Assembly (NCBI RefSeq): GCF_000499385.1
Contig: NW_013655146.1
Span: 16,003-31,002 of the forward strand
Length of the DNA stretch: 15,000 bases
Reading direction: 5' to 3'
Source: Eimeria necatrix
Lineage: Eukaryota; Apicomplexa; Conoidasida; Eucoccidiorida; Eimeriidae
A program made the position numbers and the translations under genes. The notes under the pieces were generated by a model that was not told where the DNA came from, did not search any database, and saw nothing but the letters and a program-made list of their open reading frames with translations. Shown piece by piece: positions 10,590-15,000 of this stretch (the stretch's first letter is position 1; each line of letters starts with the position of its first letter).

Positions 10590-10891
10590 TTTAGAAAGAC
10601 TAACATCACCAGTGGTGCCATCAGCAAGCCCGTAAATATTCGACGCCGCAGCAGCAGCTGCTGCTGCAGCAGCAACAGCTGCTGCTGTTGTTGCTGCTGC
10701 TGCAGCAACAGCTGCTGCAGCAGCAGCAGCAGCAGCAGCAGCTGCAGCAGCAGAGCTAGCTCACCCCACACAAACCGCAAGGCTCCAAATTGCTGCTGCT
10801 CTCAGCCTCGGTGCAGCAGCAGCAGCAGCTTCGACTGACCACTGCAGCACCTGCGCTGCTGCCTGCAGCAGCACCTGCTGCTGCAGCCCTC

Positions 10892-10932
<41 letters not shown>

Positions 10933-11361
10933 AGCTGGAAGCTGTAAAGCACTACTGCTGTCCCAGCCAGCCGCAGGCCCCCCTCCCTGAGGGCTGCGGG
11001 CTCTGCATGCAGCAGCTCTGCTGCTGCTGCCAGCAGCAGCGGCAGCAGCGCTGCAGCAGCAGCAGGAAATGTTGCTGCTGCCTCGAGCAGCAAAGCTGCT
11101 GCTGCTTGCTGCGCCCGCAGCCCCAAGGTCGCGTCTCGGCACAGGCGGCTAGCCCGCAGCACTACCTGCAGCAGCAGCAGCAAAAACAGCAGCAGCAGCA
11201 GCAATAACAGCAGCAGCAGCAGGATTTGAATCGTCATTCGAGGGCCTCAAACCCTAAACCCTAAACCCTAAACCCTAAACCCCAACCCGTCACCTGTGGA
11301 ATCAACGCCTGGAGTTCTTCCGCTCCAGGGCGTTTATCAGGGGACTTCAGCAGCTGCAGCA

Positions 11362-11414
<53 letters not shown>

Positions 11415-11417
11415 GCG

Positions 11418-11461
<44 letters not shown>

Positions 11462-12218
11462 GGGCTGCAGCGCCCACAGCAGCGCCGGCGTCTCGCAGTG
11501 CAGCAAAGGGGGGCCCCCAGAAAGGGCTAAGCGCAGCAGCCGGCGAACTAGCTCTATTACCTGCGTCTCAGCAAAGAACTTAGGGTTTAGGGTTTAGGGT
11601 TTAGGGTTTAGGGTTTAGGGTTTAGGGTTTGGGGCTTGGGGTTTAGGGTCTGGGGTTTAGCGGCTGGGGCTTGCGCAGAAGCGCGAAGCCAGGGTCTTTT
11701 CCAGACCCAGCCAGACTCCTCCATCCTCAGCCACGGTTTAGGGTTTAGGGTTTAGGGTTTAGGGTTTAGGGTTTAGGGTTTGGGGCTTGCCTGCGTCACT
11801 ACGCAGGTCTCGTCCTGCTGCAGCTGCCTCACAAGAGCAGCAGCAAAAGCTTGAACAGCAAAGCTGCAGCAGCGGCAGTCCGCAGGGGTTTTGAGTATGG
11901 CGGCCACTACCTGCCGTGAAAACACAAACCCTAAACCCTAAACCCTAAACCCTAAACCCTAAACCCTAGACCCTAAACCCTAAACCCTTGGGGCCTTAGC
12001 AACGCGTGTATAAACTAGCGTTGATGCAAGACTCCGCGTTTGGCTCGCTAGCATGAGCAGTCAAGATTTAGGAATTAGGGTTTAGGGCTTAGGGTTTAGG
12101 GTTTAGGGTTTAGGGTTTAGGGTTTGCCTTGAGTGCAGCCACGCGGAGTTTCCAGGAGTTGTCTGCTGCTTCTAAATATTCCTCAAGAGACCAGCCAGGG
12201 TCAAATCCAGCAAATTCC

Positions 12219-12256
<38 letters not shown>

Positions 12257-12669
12257 TTGCAGAAGCTGCTGCACTAGCTGCTGGTTGTGGGGCTGCTGCT
12301 GCAGCAGCAGCAGCAGCTGCGCCTCCTGCTGCTGCTGCTGCTGCTCAGCTGCAGCAGCAACATACATGTTGGGGTTGTAGCACAGCAGCGGCGGCAGCAG
12401 CAGCACTGCAGCATCAAATGCTGCCCATGCTGCTCTGCTGCTGCTTGCTGCTGCTGCTGCTGCTGCTGGCTCCAGAGCAGCAAGAGCTGCCAGCAGCAAA
12501 GCCTCGCGCTGCTCCCTCAGGGCCTCAGGGGCGCCTGCTGTGGGCAGCAGAACGGGAGCTGCTGCTGCTGCCTGCAGCACTTTCTTCAGCCTTCAGAATG
12601 GCTGCTATTGCTCGGTATAGAAATAAGCAAATGGAAGGCAGCAGGGCGGGGAAGCACCTGCTGCCGCCA

Positions 12670-12724
<55 letters not shown>

Positions 12725-13161
12725 AGTGCCGCGTCACCTCTGCCAGCGCCTCCAAAGGGCCCACTGCTAAGCAGCAGCAATTCATCAACTCGCAGACGAG
12801 GGCAGAGAGCTCATCCGCAGGAAGCTGCAGCAAACCCTAAACCCTAAACCCTAAACCCTAAACCCTAAACCCTAAACCCTAAACCCTCATTTGAGAACTA
12901 CAGCCCAAGTGTTTCCACTGCCCAATTCCTGAGGAGAATTCGAATCTCTAGGACGCAAGTCTTACACCCTCGTGAAAAAGAAACCCTAAACCCTAAACCC
13001 CAAACCCTAAACCCCAAACCCTAAACCCCAAACCCCAAACCCTAAACCCTAAACCCTAAACCCTCACGGTGGCAGCGAGGCCGCCGATGCATCTTGCTGC
13101 TTTTCTTGCTGTTATAGATCTGGTGCTGAGGAGCTGCCGGAGGTTTAGGAACAGCTCCTTG

Positions 13162-13217
<56 letters not shown>

Positions 13218-14970
13218 ATCTTCTGCTGCTGCTTCTTTGCTGCTCAAAATGTCCCCCAAAATGTCCAAACTATCATGGAGGACAAATTCGTTGGAGCTGC
13301 GGATCCCCTCGACCAGCCTGCAGCAAACCCTAAACCCTAAACCCTAAACCCTAAATCCTAAACCCTAAACCCTAAACCCTAAACCGCAGACCCTATGCCG
13401 TGGAGCGCAGCAGGCGAGACACAGGCGCATCTAGGCGGCCGCAAGTGCAGCTACAAACCCTAAACCCTAAACCCTTAAGTCTAAACCCTAAAAAGAGGTT
13501 TGTGAAATCGGCGTGGCGCCTACGATATGCCCATGCTTGCCTCTCAGGGTTTCTAATCTAGGGTTTAGGGTTTAGGGTTTAGGGTTTAGGGTTTGGAGTG
13601 CGCACGGGCTCATCAGCACGGAGACGACGGGACACGAAATCGAAGGGGGCAGCTCCAACATCAAGCCTGCCGCGCAAACCCCAAACCCTAAACCCTAAAC
13701 CCTAAACCCTAAACCCTAAACCCTAAACCCTAAACCCTAAACCCTTACCCTAAACCCTAAACCCTAAACCCTAAACCCTAAACCCTAAACCCTAAACCCT
13801 AAACCCTAAATACAAACCCTAAACCCTAAACCCTAAACCCTAAACCCTAAACCCTAAACCCTAAACCCTAAACCCTAAACCCCTAAACCCTAAACCCTAA
13901 ACCCTAAACCCTAAACCCTAAACCCTAAACCCTAAACCCTAAACCCTAAAACTTGATGATCGCAGGGGTTTAGGGTTCGGCCTCTAAACCTCCGTTTGAG
14001 GGTTTCGGACGTTTAGGGTTTGCCGCGGAGGCTCAGGCCTTCAGCCCCCGGAGGCGCGCCGCTCAGCAGCTAGGGTTTAGGGTTTAGGGTTTAGGGTTTA
14101 GGGTTTAGGGTTTACTGCGCAGGCAAGTGGAGTGAATGTGGCGAAAACTTGAAGAAGAGTCTTTCACTTTATTTCCCAAAAATAAAAAAATGGAATTTAA
14201 ACATCCTGGAGAAAAGCTGCTCAAGAGGCTCCGCAAACACCGAACCTGCGCCAAACCCTAAACCCTAAATCCTAAACCCTAAACCCTAAACCCTAAACCC
14301 TAAACCCTAGACCCTGAAGCTTTGCGCGTCGCTCTGGAAGTGCGTGGCAGACCGTTTGGAGGACAAACAATCGTCGAGGCAGGACCCCAAACCCCAAACC
14401 CCAAACCCCAAACCCTAAACGCTAAACCCTAAACCCTAAACCCTAAACCCTAAACCCTAAACCCTAAACACTCACCGCGTTGGCCTGCACGTCTATTGAA
14501 TTGTCTTCGAGCTGCTGCAAGAAAGCAGTTGCAGCGCGGCCTTCCCAAGCAGCGCCAATACCCTGAAGTCCGCAAACCCTAAACCCTAAACCCTAAACCC
14601 TAAACCCTAAACCCTAAACCCTAAACCCTAAACCCTAAACGCTCGCTTTTCGCGTTTTTATTGAGCTGCGTGTCTGGGGAGGGCGCCTAAGCCCTAAACC
14701 CTAAACCCTAAACCCTAAACCCTAAACCCTAAACCCCCAAAGCAACACTGAATCGCAGACTGTGAGCCCTAGGAACTCTGATATAAACCCTAAACCCTAG
14801 AAGACACAACCTGAATCCTACGCTCCAAACCCTAAACCCTAAACCCCAGACCCTAAACCCTAAACCCCAAACCCTAAACCCTAAACCCCAAACCCTAAAC
14901 CCTAAACACTTGCCTGAGGATTATTAATCATAGCTTCCGCCAAGTCGGACGCCGCCATGAGTCGTTTGTC
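4167..14970 (-). CDS. CAND1: CAND1/TIP120-like cullin-associated NEDD8-dissociated protein, split gene, 5' end outside window
   Basis: CAND1 binds un-neddylated cullin-RING cores in nucleus and cytosol and exchanges their substrate-receptor modules (family knowledge). Twenty-two minus-strand exons join without a phase break into 4950 nt, 1649 residues plus a TAG stop. In order the exons match remembered animal and plant CAND1: an N-terminal HEAT repeat (LMAASDLAEAM, QQLEDNSIDVQANAVRCL), LELPPS, LDILGDILSSKE, DNSWKLRVAALK, VAGNLASCLPQLL, EGERTLLAEALVHLQLCFP, VRRLAVTTL, and the TIP120 signature VDVGPFKHKIDGGLRLRKAAF. Only about 15-20 N-terminal residues seem missing, beyond position 15000. Animal CAND1 has about 1230 residues; the excess here is mainly Ala, Gln and Ser runs. 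Introns are repeat-filled. The coiled-coil gene at 1404-3465 lies downstream on the same strand. Exact exon edges inside triplet tracts are inferred; the family call is firm. Confidence 0.93.
4432..4934. repeat. AT-rich intron of CAND1 with tandem and higher-order repeats
   Basis: About 4460-4550 is built from TTTAATTATTT units. About 4645-4930 is mostly (TTAA)n/(ATTA)n. In the latter, a block containing ATTACATAATTAATT, AAGTAATTAATTAAATGAAA and AATGAATAATTAA occurs twice (about 4680-4765 and 4812-4895). Confidence 0.9.
4935..5428 (-). CDS. CAND1: CAND1 exon 21 of window, TIP120 domain with long Ala runs
   Basis: IREDLITQVDVGPFKHKIDG and GLRLRKAAFAALAQI match the most conserved CAND1 block '[28 protein letters not shown]'. 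About 85 mostly Ala residues follow. SPVPLAMLVKAIELSLSERN, then EGEMMKVISQHLTLWPHADL matches '[32 protein letters not shown]'. The 3' splice site is TTTTATTTGCAG and the donor GA^GTAAGT is strong. Confidence 0.93.
5429..6267. repeat. AT-rich CAND1 intron with nonamer, pentamer and telomere-like arrays
   Basis: AAAATAAAT nonamers run from about 5434 to 5500, then AAATT pentamers to about 5615, then ATAAATAT-type sequence and TTAA runs to about 5960. AAACCCT arrays occupy 6086-6135 and 6204-6266, the second reaching the donor of exon 20. No exon seen in 839 bases. Confidence 0.9.
6268..6384 (-). CDS. CAND1: CAND1 exon 20 of window
   Basis: Thirty-nine codons: VRRLAVTTLGCMYTSTL, then SALWGLPAETETLAAHLLQA and LE, matching CAND1 '[29 protein letters not shown]'. 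The 3' splice site is AAATTTCTGCAG. The donor is GAA^GTAGGGTTTAG inside a telomere-like array. A few residues corresponding to 'LYNETK' are absent before exon 21, so a very small exon in the AT-rich intron cannot be excluded. Confidence 0.88.
6385..6754. repeat. CAND1 intron filled with CAG/CTG tracts
   Basis: CAG runs on the plus strand at about 6528-6555 and 6630-6751. On the minus strand the longer one starts at the donor itself (GTACTGCTG). An open poly-Leu frame here is a shadow. About 6400-6480 is AT-rich. Confidence 0.85.
6755..6836 (-). CDS. CAND1: CAND1 exon 19 of window
   Basis: Eighty-two bases: EGAARNVKFNKSLKNG, then FLACLTAEDLR, matching CAND1 'LLKNCIGDFLKTLEDPDLN'. The donor CGG^GTACTG opens into a CTG tract, which is therefore intron and not the poly-Leu it would otherwise encode. 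Splicing to exon 20 gives EDLR-VRRLAVTTL, an ungapped match. Confidence 0.82.
6837..6936. repeat. Short CAND1 intron with AAACCCT array
   Basis: An array at about 6884-6930 sits a few bases from the exon 18 donor. Its far edge reads GGGTTTGCAG on the minus strand, a second potential 3' splice site about 45 bases before the one chosen. Confidence 0.8.
6937..7334 (-). CDS. CAND1: CAND1 exon 18 of window
   Basis: Starts VSWKYSCLFCASGG, then an Ala-rich part. VVQLVQTFCC and EGERTLLAEALVHLQLCFP match CAND1 'EGTRNVVAECLGKLTLIDP' closely. After a Ser/Cys run, EAVRGLLNGATPEERLTGL and SVV match 'RLKGYLISGSSYARSSVV'. The donor AG^GTATGA gives the phase of exon 19; GTC^GTGAGG five bases earlier is the alternative. 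The upper edge (ATCGGAG^GTG) is inferred from phase. Confidence 0.78.
7457..7890 (-). CDS. CAND1: CAND1 exon 17 of window, Ala- and Gln-rich
   Basis: SSIVAGNLASCLPQLLLLL matches CAND1 'GSISVGNLPEYLPFVLQEI'. Ala and Gln runs follow, then EEQLLVTVLHGCLLLHAPDA, matching 'RQYLLLHSLKEIIS', and SAVALKEWIPQ, matching 'SVVGLKPYVENI'. Donor CAG^GTAGGA. The upper edge is open: the frame continues to 8025 and beyond, and any CAG in the GCA-phased tract gives the same phase. With 8025 as the edge it would add a segment containing ACCLRLLSLELGEVQQ. Confidence 0.75.
7891..8342. repeat. CAG/CTG-rich CAND1 intron or partly exon
   Basis: Dense plus-strand CAG with GATATAGATGCAGCAGCAGC repeated at 8279-8320. 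The lower part (7891-8025) stays open in the exon 17 frame and looks coding, so the intron may only be 8026-8342. Confidence 0.75.
8343..8505 (-). CDS. CAND1: CAND1 exon 16 of window, Gln-rich
   Basis: Starts ELKQQQQLLLQQ, matching CAND1 'LELKSVILEAF'; has a Gln-rich middle with LKDRNN, and ends VSAFLRCAFLALTL, matching 'EVKSAASYALGSISV'. It ends one base into a codon at G^GTAGGC, directly followed by a CTG tract. The 3' splice site is TTTGCTGCAG. Confidence 0.8.
8506..8613. repeat. Short CAND1 intron with AGGGTTT array at its donor end
   Basis: AGGGTTT units at 8576-8612 on the plus strand read CCCTAAA in the transcript and begin at the GTAAACCC donor. Confidence 0.85.
8614..8733 (-). CDS. 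CAND1: CAND1 exon 15 of window
   Basis: Forty codons: QLLLEAKKTGTQDCLAAAAI, then VAAAVLQQQQPTDAASQLLN, matching CAND1 'QFIQDVKNSRSTDSIRLLALLSLGEVG'. The Ala codons here are GCT. The donor is AAT^GTAAACCC at the edge of a telomere-like array; the 3' splice site is GGGTTTGCGTTGCTGCTGCAG or a neighbouring AG. Confidence 0.8.
8734..8929. repeat. CAND1 intron with two AAACCCT arrays
   Basis: Arrays at 8748-8800 and 8862-8928 flank a short islet and lie against both splice sites (GTAGGGTTT donor; GGGTTTGCG before the 3' splice site). Confidence 0.9.
8930..9218 (-). CDS. CAND1: CAND1 exon 14 of window
   Basis: Ninety-six codons: TASKLLLKAHHRTALPALLL matches CAND1 'NELIGLVRSPLLQGGALSAML'; a Gln run follows, then LQSCLSLALSVTRLQPLDRF and ELSALAAAVAAARQLSLCC, ending ENLLE. 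The 3' splice site CTGCTGCAG is inside a CTG tract. The donor GAA^GTAGGGTTTAGGG is part of a telomere-like array. Phase fits both neighbours. Confidence 0.75.
9219..9460. repeat. CAND1 intron of CAG and CTG runs
   Basis: CAG at about 9220-9256 and 9320-9375, CTG at about 9386-9423, so arms of opposite orientation face each other. Several frames stay open through it, but none continues the CAND1 alignment convincingly. Confidence 0.75.
9461..9755 (-). CDS. CAND1: CAND1 exon 13 of window
   Basis: Ninety-seven codons between two split codons. ALDSLLMALESTAPLQLVP matches CAND1 'SALDILIKNYSDSL'; Ala runs follow, with two copies of NDP that mark a unit of Ala tract plus NDP. VESLVALLGEAAQQQEQ, then NCLLLLLERHPELLLQQ matches 'AISFLTTLAKVYPSSLSKI'. 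The 3' splice site is GGGTTTGGTGTCTGCAG and the donor AA^GTAGGA. Confidence 0.82.
9756..9976. repeat. CAND1 intron with two AAACCCT arrays
   Basis: Arrays at 9767-9841 and 9928-9975 flank a unique islet of about 85 bases without an open frame of note. Confidence 0.9.
9977..10105 (-). CDS. CAND1: CAND1 exon 12 of window, with poly-Ala run
   Basis: The codon split with exon 11 gives Gly; AVMRCYARCP follows, which continues CAND1 'MGQIICNLGDNL' without a gap. An Ala run, then WRSLIERLAASGSRKA, similar to 'LQIFLERLKNEITRL' or 'VPILASFLRKNQRAL'. It is shorter than the animal protein here, so one HEAT unit may be missing or an exon may have been overlooked at 10106-10376. The donor is G^GTAGGGTTTAGGG. 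Confidence 0.75.
10106..10376. repeat. CAND1 intron with arrays in opposite orientation and a duplicated donor
   Basis: AAACCCT arrays at 10125-10155 and 10205-10246, AGGGTTT arrays at 10309-10376. CTTCGGTAAAC on the minus strand occurs at the exon 11 donor (10371-10381) and again at 10333-10343. Islets at 10160-10205 and 10247-10308 might hide a short exon. Confidence 0.85.
10377..10537 (-). CDS. CAND1: CAND1 exon 11 of window
   Basis: Starts VHAGVWGEAAAGP, passes through GCT-coded Ala runs, then AADILEIAAAQMRDSEGTIR and EAAIYLF, matching CAND1 'LKAADIDQEVKERAISCM'. Here the Ala codons are GCT, so the CTG strand is the sense strand. The donor is G^GTAAACCC, directly inside a telomere-like array. 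The upstream edge lies in a CTG tract and is less certain. Confidence 0.78.
10538..10764. repeat. CAND1 intron of interleaved CAG and CTG palindromes
   Basis: About 10650-10750 alternates CAG and CTG blocks joined by CTGCAG, including two copies of CAGCAACAGCTGCTG. The lower half is a plus-strand CAG run. It also contains a minus-strand open stretch SNIYGLADGTTGDVSLSK that does not fit the CAND1 phase. Confidence 0.8.
10765..11165 (-). CDS. CAND1: CAND1 exon 10 of window
   Basis: VVLRASRLCRDATLGLRAQQ followed by AAALLLEAAATFPAAAAALL matches CAND1 'IVKALHKQMKEKSVKTRQCC...LTELVNVLPGAL'. LREGGLRLAGTAVVLYSFQ matches 'NLKIDALSCLYVIL'; a Gln run and VLLQAAAQVLQWSVEAAA follow, matching 'ALVPPVVACVGDP'. 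The exon leaves two bases into a codon at GG^GTGAGC. The 3' splice site is a CAG at the end of a CAG/CTG tract, so the true AG could be a neighbour. Confidence 0.85.
11166..11293. repeat. Short CAND1 intron, array at donor, CAG tract at 3' splice site
   Basis: AAACCCT array at 11249-11285 near the donor, and CAG runs at 11168-11222 in the place of the usual polypyrimidine tract (CTG in the transcript). Confidence 0.85.
11294..11560 (-). CDS. CAND1: CAND1 exon 9 of window, with Ala and Gln runs
   Basis: Eighty-nine codons. VIELVRRLLRLALSGG matches CAND1 'VFHAYLSLLKQTRP'; HCETPALLWALQ follows, then an Ala run, a Gln run and LLQLLKSPDKRPGAEELQAL before IPQ. The donor CAG^GTGACG lies a few bases from a telomere-like array; the 3' splice site is TGCTGAGACGCAG. 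Confidence 0.85.
11561..11790. repeat. CAND1 intron with two AGGGTTT arrays
   Basis: Arrays at 11580-11660 (with GGGGTTT variants) and 11734-11786, both in the same orientation. This is the one intron where the array near the 3' splice site reads CCCTAAA in the transcript. Confidence 0.88.
11791..11910 (-). CDS. CAND1: CAND1 exon 8 of window
   Basis: Forty codons: VVAAILKTPADCRCCSF, then VQAFAAALVRQLQQDETCV and VTQ. It aligns without a gap to CAND1 'LDAVVSTRHEMLPEFYKTV' through 'SRFKEREENVKAD'. The donor ACG^... is read as CAG^GCAAGC (GC). In-phase GT alternatives exist 8 and 11 bases upstream, so this GC call is likely but not forced. Confidence 0.82.
11911..12127. repeat. CAND1 intron with inverted telomere-like arrays
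   Basis: AAACCCT at 11926-11989 and AGGGTTT at 12069-12126 are inverted relative to each other around an islet of about 80 bases. The donor side starts GCAAACCC. Confidence 0.9.
12128..12590 (-). CDS. CAND1: CAND1 exon 7 of window
   Basis: Reads LKKVLQAAAAAPVLLPTAG, then PEALREQREALLLAALAALE, matching CAND1 'EYLEKIIPLVVKFCNVDDDELRE', and later LLLPPLLCYNPNMY, matching 'INICLKYLTYDPNYN'. Gln/Ser-rich insertions replace the acidic stretch of animal CAND1. It ends DNSWKLRVAALK, matching 'DMSWKVRRAAAKCL'. The donor is probably the GC site AAG^GCAAACCC; a GT alternative at CGC^GTGGCT would drop four aligned residues. Confidence 0.85.
12658..12824 (-). CDS. CAND1: CAND1 exon 6 of window, with poly-Ser run
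   Basis: Starts LPADELSALVCELMN and runs to PLEALAEVTRHC, which matches CAND1 'YIQCIAAISRQAG'; then about 17 Ser (AGC codons) and DGGS. The low edge at a weak AG^GTGCTT donor is inferred, since it joins in phase to exon 7 through a 67-nt intron. An alternative is that the frame runs on to about 12590, with an indel there restoring the frame. Confidence 0.65.
12825..13067. repeat. CAND1 intron with two AAACCCT arrays
   Basis: Arrays at 12833-12888 and 12981-13064; the second is rich in CCCCAAA variants. The islet at 12889-12980 holds no supported exon. Confidence 0.9.
13068..13317 (-). CDS. CAND1: CAND1 exon 5 of window, with poly-Ala run
   Basis: Begins LVEGIRSSNEFVLHDSLDIL and continues GDILSSKE, matching CAND1 'LEALDIMADMLSRQ'. 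An Asp-flanked run of about 18 Ala (GCA codons) follows, then LFLNLRQLLSTRSITARKAA and RCIGGLAATV, matching 'LPQLTSPRLAVRKRTIIALGHLV'. The Ala run sits in the loop between two HEAT helices. Donor is ACC^GTGAGGGTTTAGGG; the 3' splice site is GGGTTTGCTGCAG. Confidence 0.9.
13318..13605. repeat. CAND1 intron with inverted telomere-like arrays
   Basis: AAACCCT at 13325-13386 and 13456-13491, AGGGTTT at 13557-13596. Islets at 13387-13455 and 13492-13556 show no exon. Confidence 0.88.
13606..13666 (-). CDS. CAND1: CAND1 exon 4 of window
   Basis: Sixty-one bases. The split codon with exon 3 gives Ser, then LMLELPPSISCPVVSVLMS, matching the CAND1 'LKTVIGELPPASS' segment. The 3' splice site is GGGTTTGCGCGGCAG and the donor CC^GTGCGC is weak. 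Phase fits both neighbours. Confidence 0.8.
13667..14115. repeat. CAND1 intron with the longest telomere-like array
   Basis: AAACCCT runs almost unbroken over 13676-13960; AGGGTTT follows at 14070-14114 in inverted orientation. The islet at 13961-14069 carries single degenerate units and no supported exon. Confidence 0.92.
14116..14245 (-). CDS. CAND1: CAND1 exon 3 of window
   Basis: Forty-three codons plus one base. The exon starts VRCLRSLLSSF, which continues the CAND1 'VKCLGPLVSKV' helix, and ends HIHSTCLR. The 3' splice site is GGGTTTGGCGCAG. The donor A^GTAAACCC is made from the start of a telomere-like array. The middle part (residues 12-35) is diverged and Ser/Phe-rich. Confidence 0.82.
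14246..14475. repeat. CAND1 intron with two AAACCCT arrays
   Basis: Arrays at 14253-14315 and 14386-14469 (first units are CCCCAAA). The islet at 14316-14385 is open in several frames but does not fit the splice phases. Confidence 0.88.
14476..14562 (-). CDS. CAND1: CAND1 exon 2 of window
   Basis: Twenty-nine codons, starting GIGAAWEGR and ending FLQQLEDNSIDVQANA. They align without a gap, continuing from exon 1, to the CAND1 segment ending 'LKLLEDKNGEVQNLA'. The 3' splice site is GGGTTTGCGGACTTCAG, the donor GCG^GTGAGT. Phase is 0 on both sides. Confidence 0.88.
14563..14913. repeat. CAND1 intron with four AAACCCT arrays
   Basis: Arrays at 14574-14640, 14693-14737, 14784-14799 and 14826-14909, all in the same orientation, separated by short islets of 45-55 bases or less without exons. 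Confidence 0.9.
14914..14970 (-). CDS. CAND1: CAND1 exon 1 of window (first HEAT repeat)
   Basis: Nineteen codons reading DKRLMAASDLAEAMINNPQ, aligned to the CAND1 segment after 'LLEKM' (DKDFRFMATNDLMTEL). The 3' splice site is TTCTGCTAAG just upstream. The 5' splice site is CAG^GCAAGT, a GC donor. No GT in the vicinity gives the phase that exon 2 needs. The start codon must be in an upstream exon outside the window. Confidence 0.8.
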
Positions 14971-14983
14971 CTTAGCAGAACAG

Positions 14984-15000
14984 ACCCCAAACCCTAAACC
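14984..15000. repeat. Edge of a further AAACCCT array
   Basis: CCCCAAACCCTAAACC reaches the window end and presumably fills the next CAND1 intron. Confidence 0.8.

Noticed and set aside
13676..13960. A true chromosome end
   Set aside because: The array is internal, flanked by CAND1 exons 3 and 4, and arrays of both orientations occur all through the window.
14341..14385. Plus-strand stretch reading CVADRLEDKQSSRQ
   Set aside because: It looked CAND1-like but is on the wrong strand; the expected VRCL segment is in exon 3.

Overview
The window looks like nuclear DNA of a coccidian apicomplexan, most likely an Eimeria species. Three features seen together point there: more than thirty internal arrays of the telomere-type heptamer AAACCCT/AGGGTTT in both orientations, very dense CAG/CTG triplet tracts that become runs of Ala, Gln, Ser or Leu in proteins, and genes cut into many short exons. 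The genus rests on known Eimeria repeat biology (telomere-like and CAG repeats, homopolymeric amino-acid repeats). No species is claimed.

Most of the window (4167 to about 14970, minus strand) is one split gene. Joining 22 short exons by splice phase gives an open frame of 4950 nt (1649 residues and a stop) that follows CAND1/TIP120, the cullin-associated NEDD8-dissociated HEAT-repeat protein, from its first HEAT repeats to its C-terminal TIP120 domain. Every junction chosen keeps the phase. The first coding exon(s) lie beyond position 15000. The exons carry the conserved HEAT segments plus long Ala/Gln/Ser insertions. The introns are filled by telomere-like arrays, CTG/CAG tracts or AT-rich short tandem repeats.

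To the left, 1404-3465 (minus strand) holds the 3' part of a second multi-exon gene. It encodes a charged coiled-coil protein with an acidic C-terminus that I cannot name; 11 exons join without a phase break into 304 residues and a stop. At the far left, 27-1220 (plus strand) holds four exons forming the 3' part of a third gene, also unnamed, which is convergent with the second. The roughly 180 bp between the two stop codons is a telomere-like array containing decayed copies of the coiled-coil gene's own stop-codon region.

The most interesting pattern is the relation between telomere-like arrays and splice sites. Several 5' splice sites are one base away from the heptamer (GTAAACCC or GTAGGGTTT), and eight CAND1 3' splice sites follow an array that always breaks at GGGTTTG. 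Up to three CAND1 introns seem to use GC donors. The six-frame open frames of poly-Leu, poly-Cys, poly-Ala and similar are mostly shadows of the triplet tracts and are not listed as genes.
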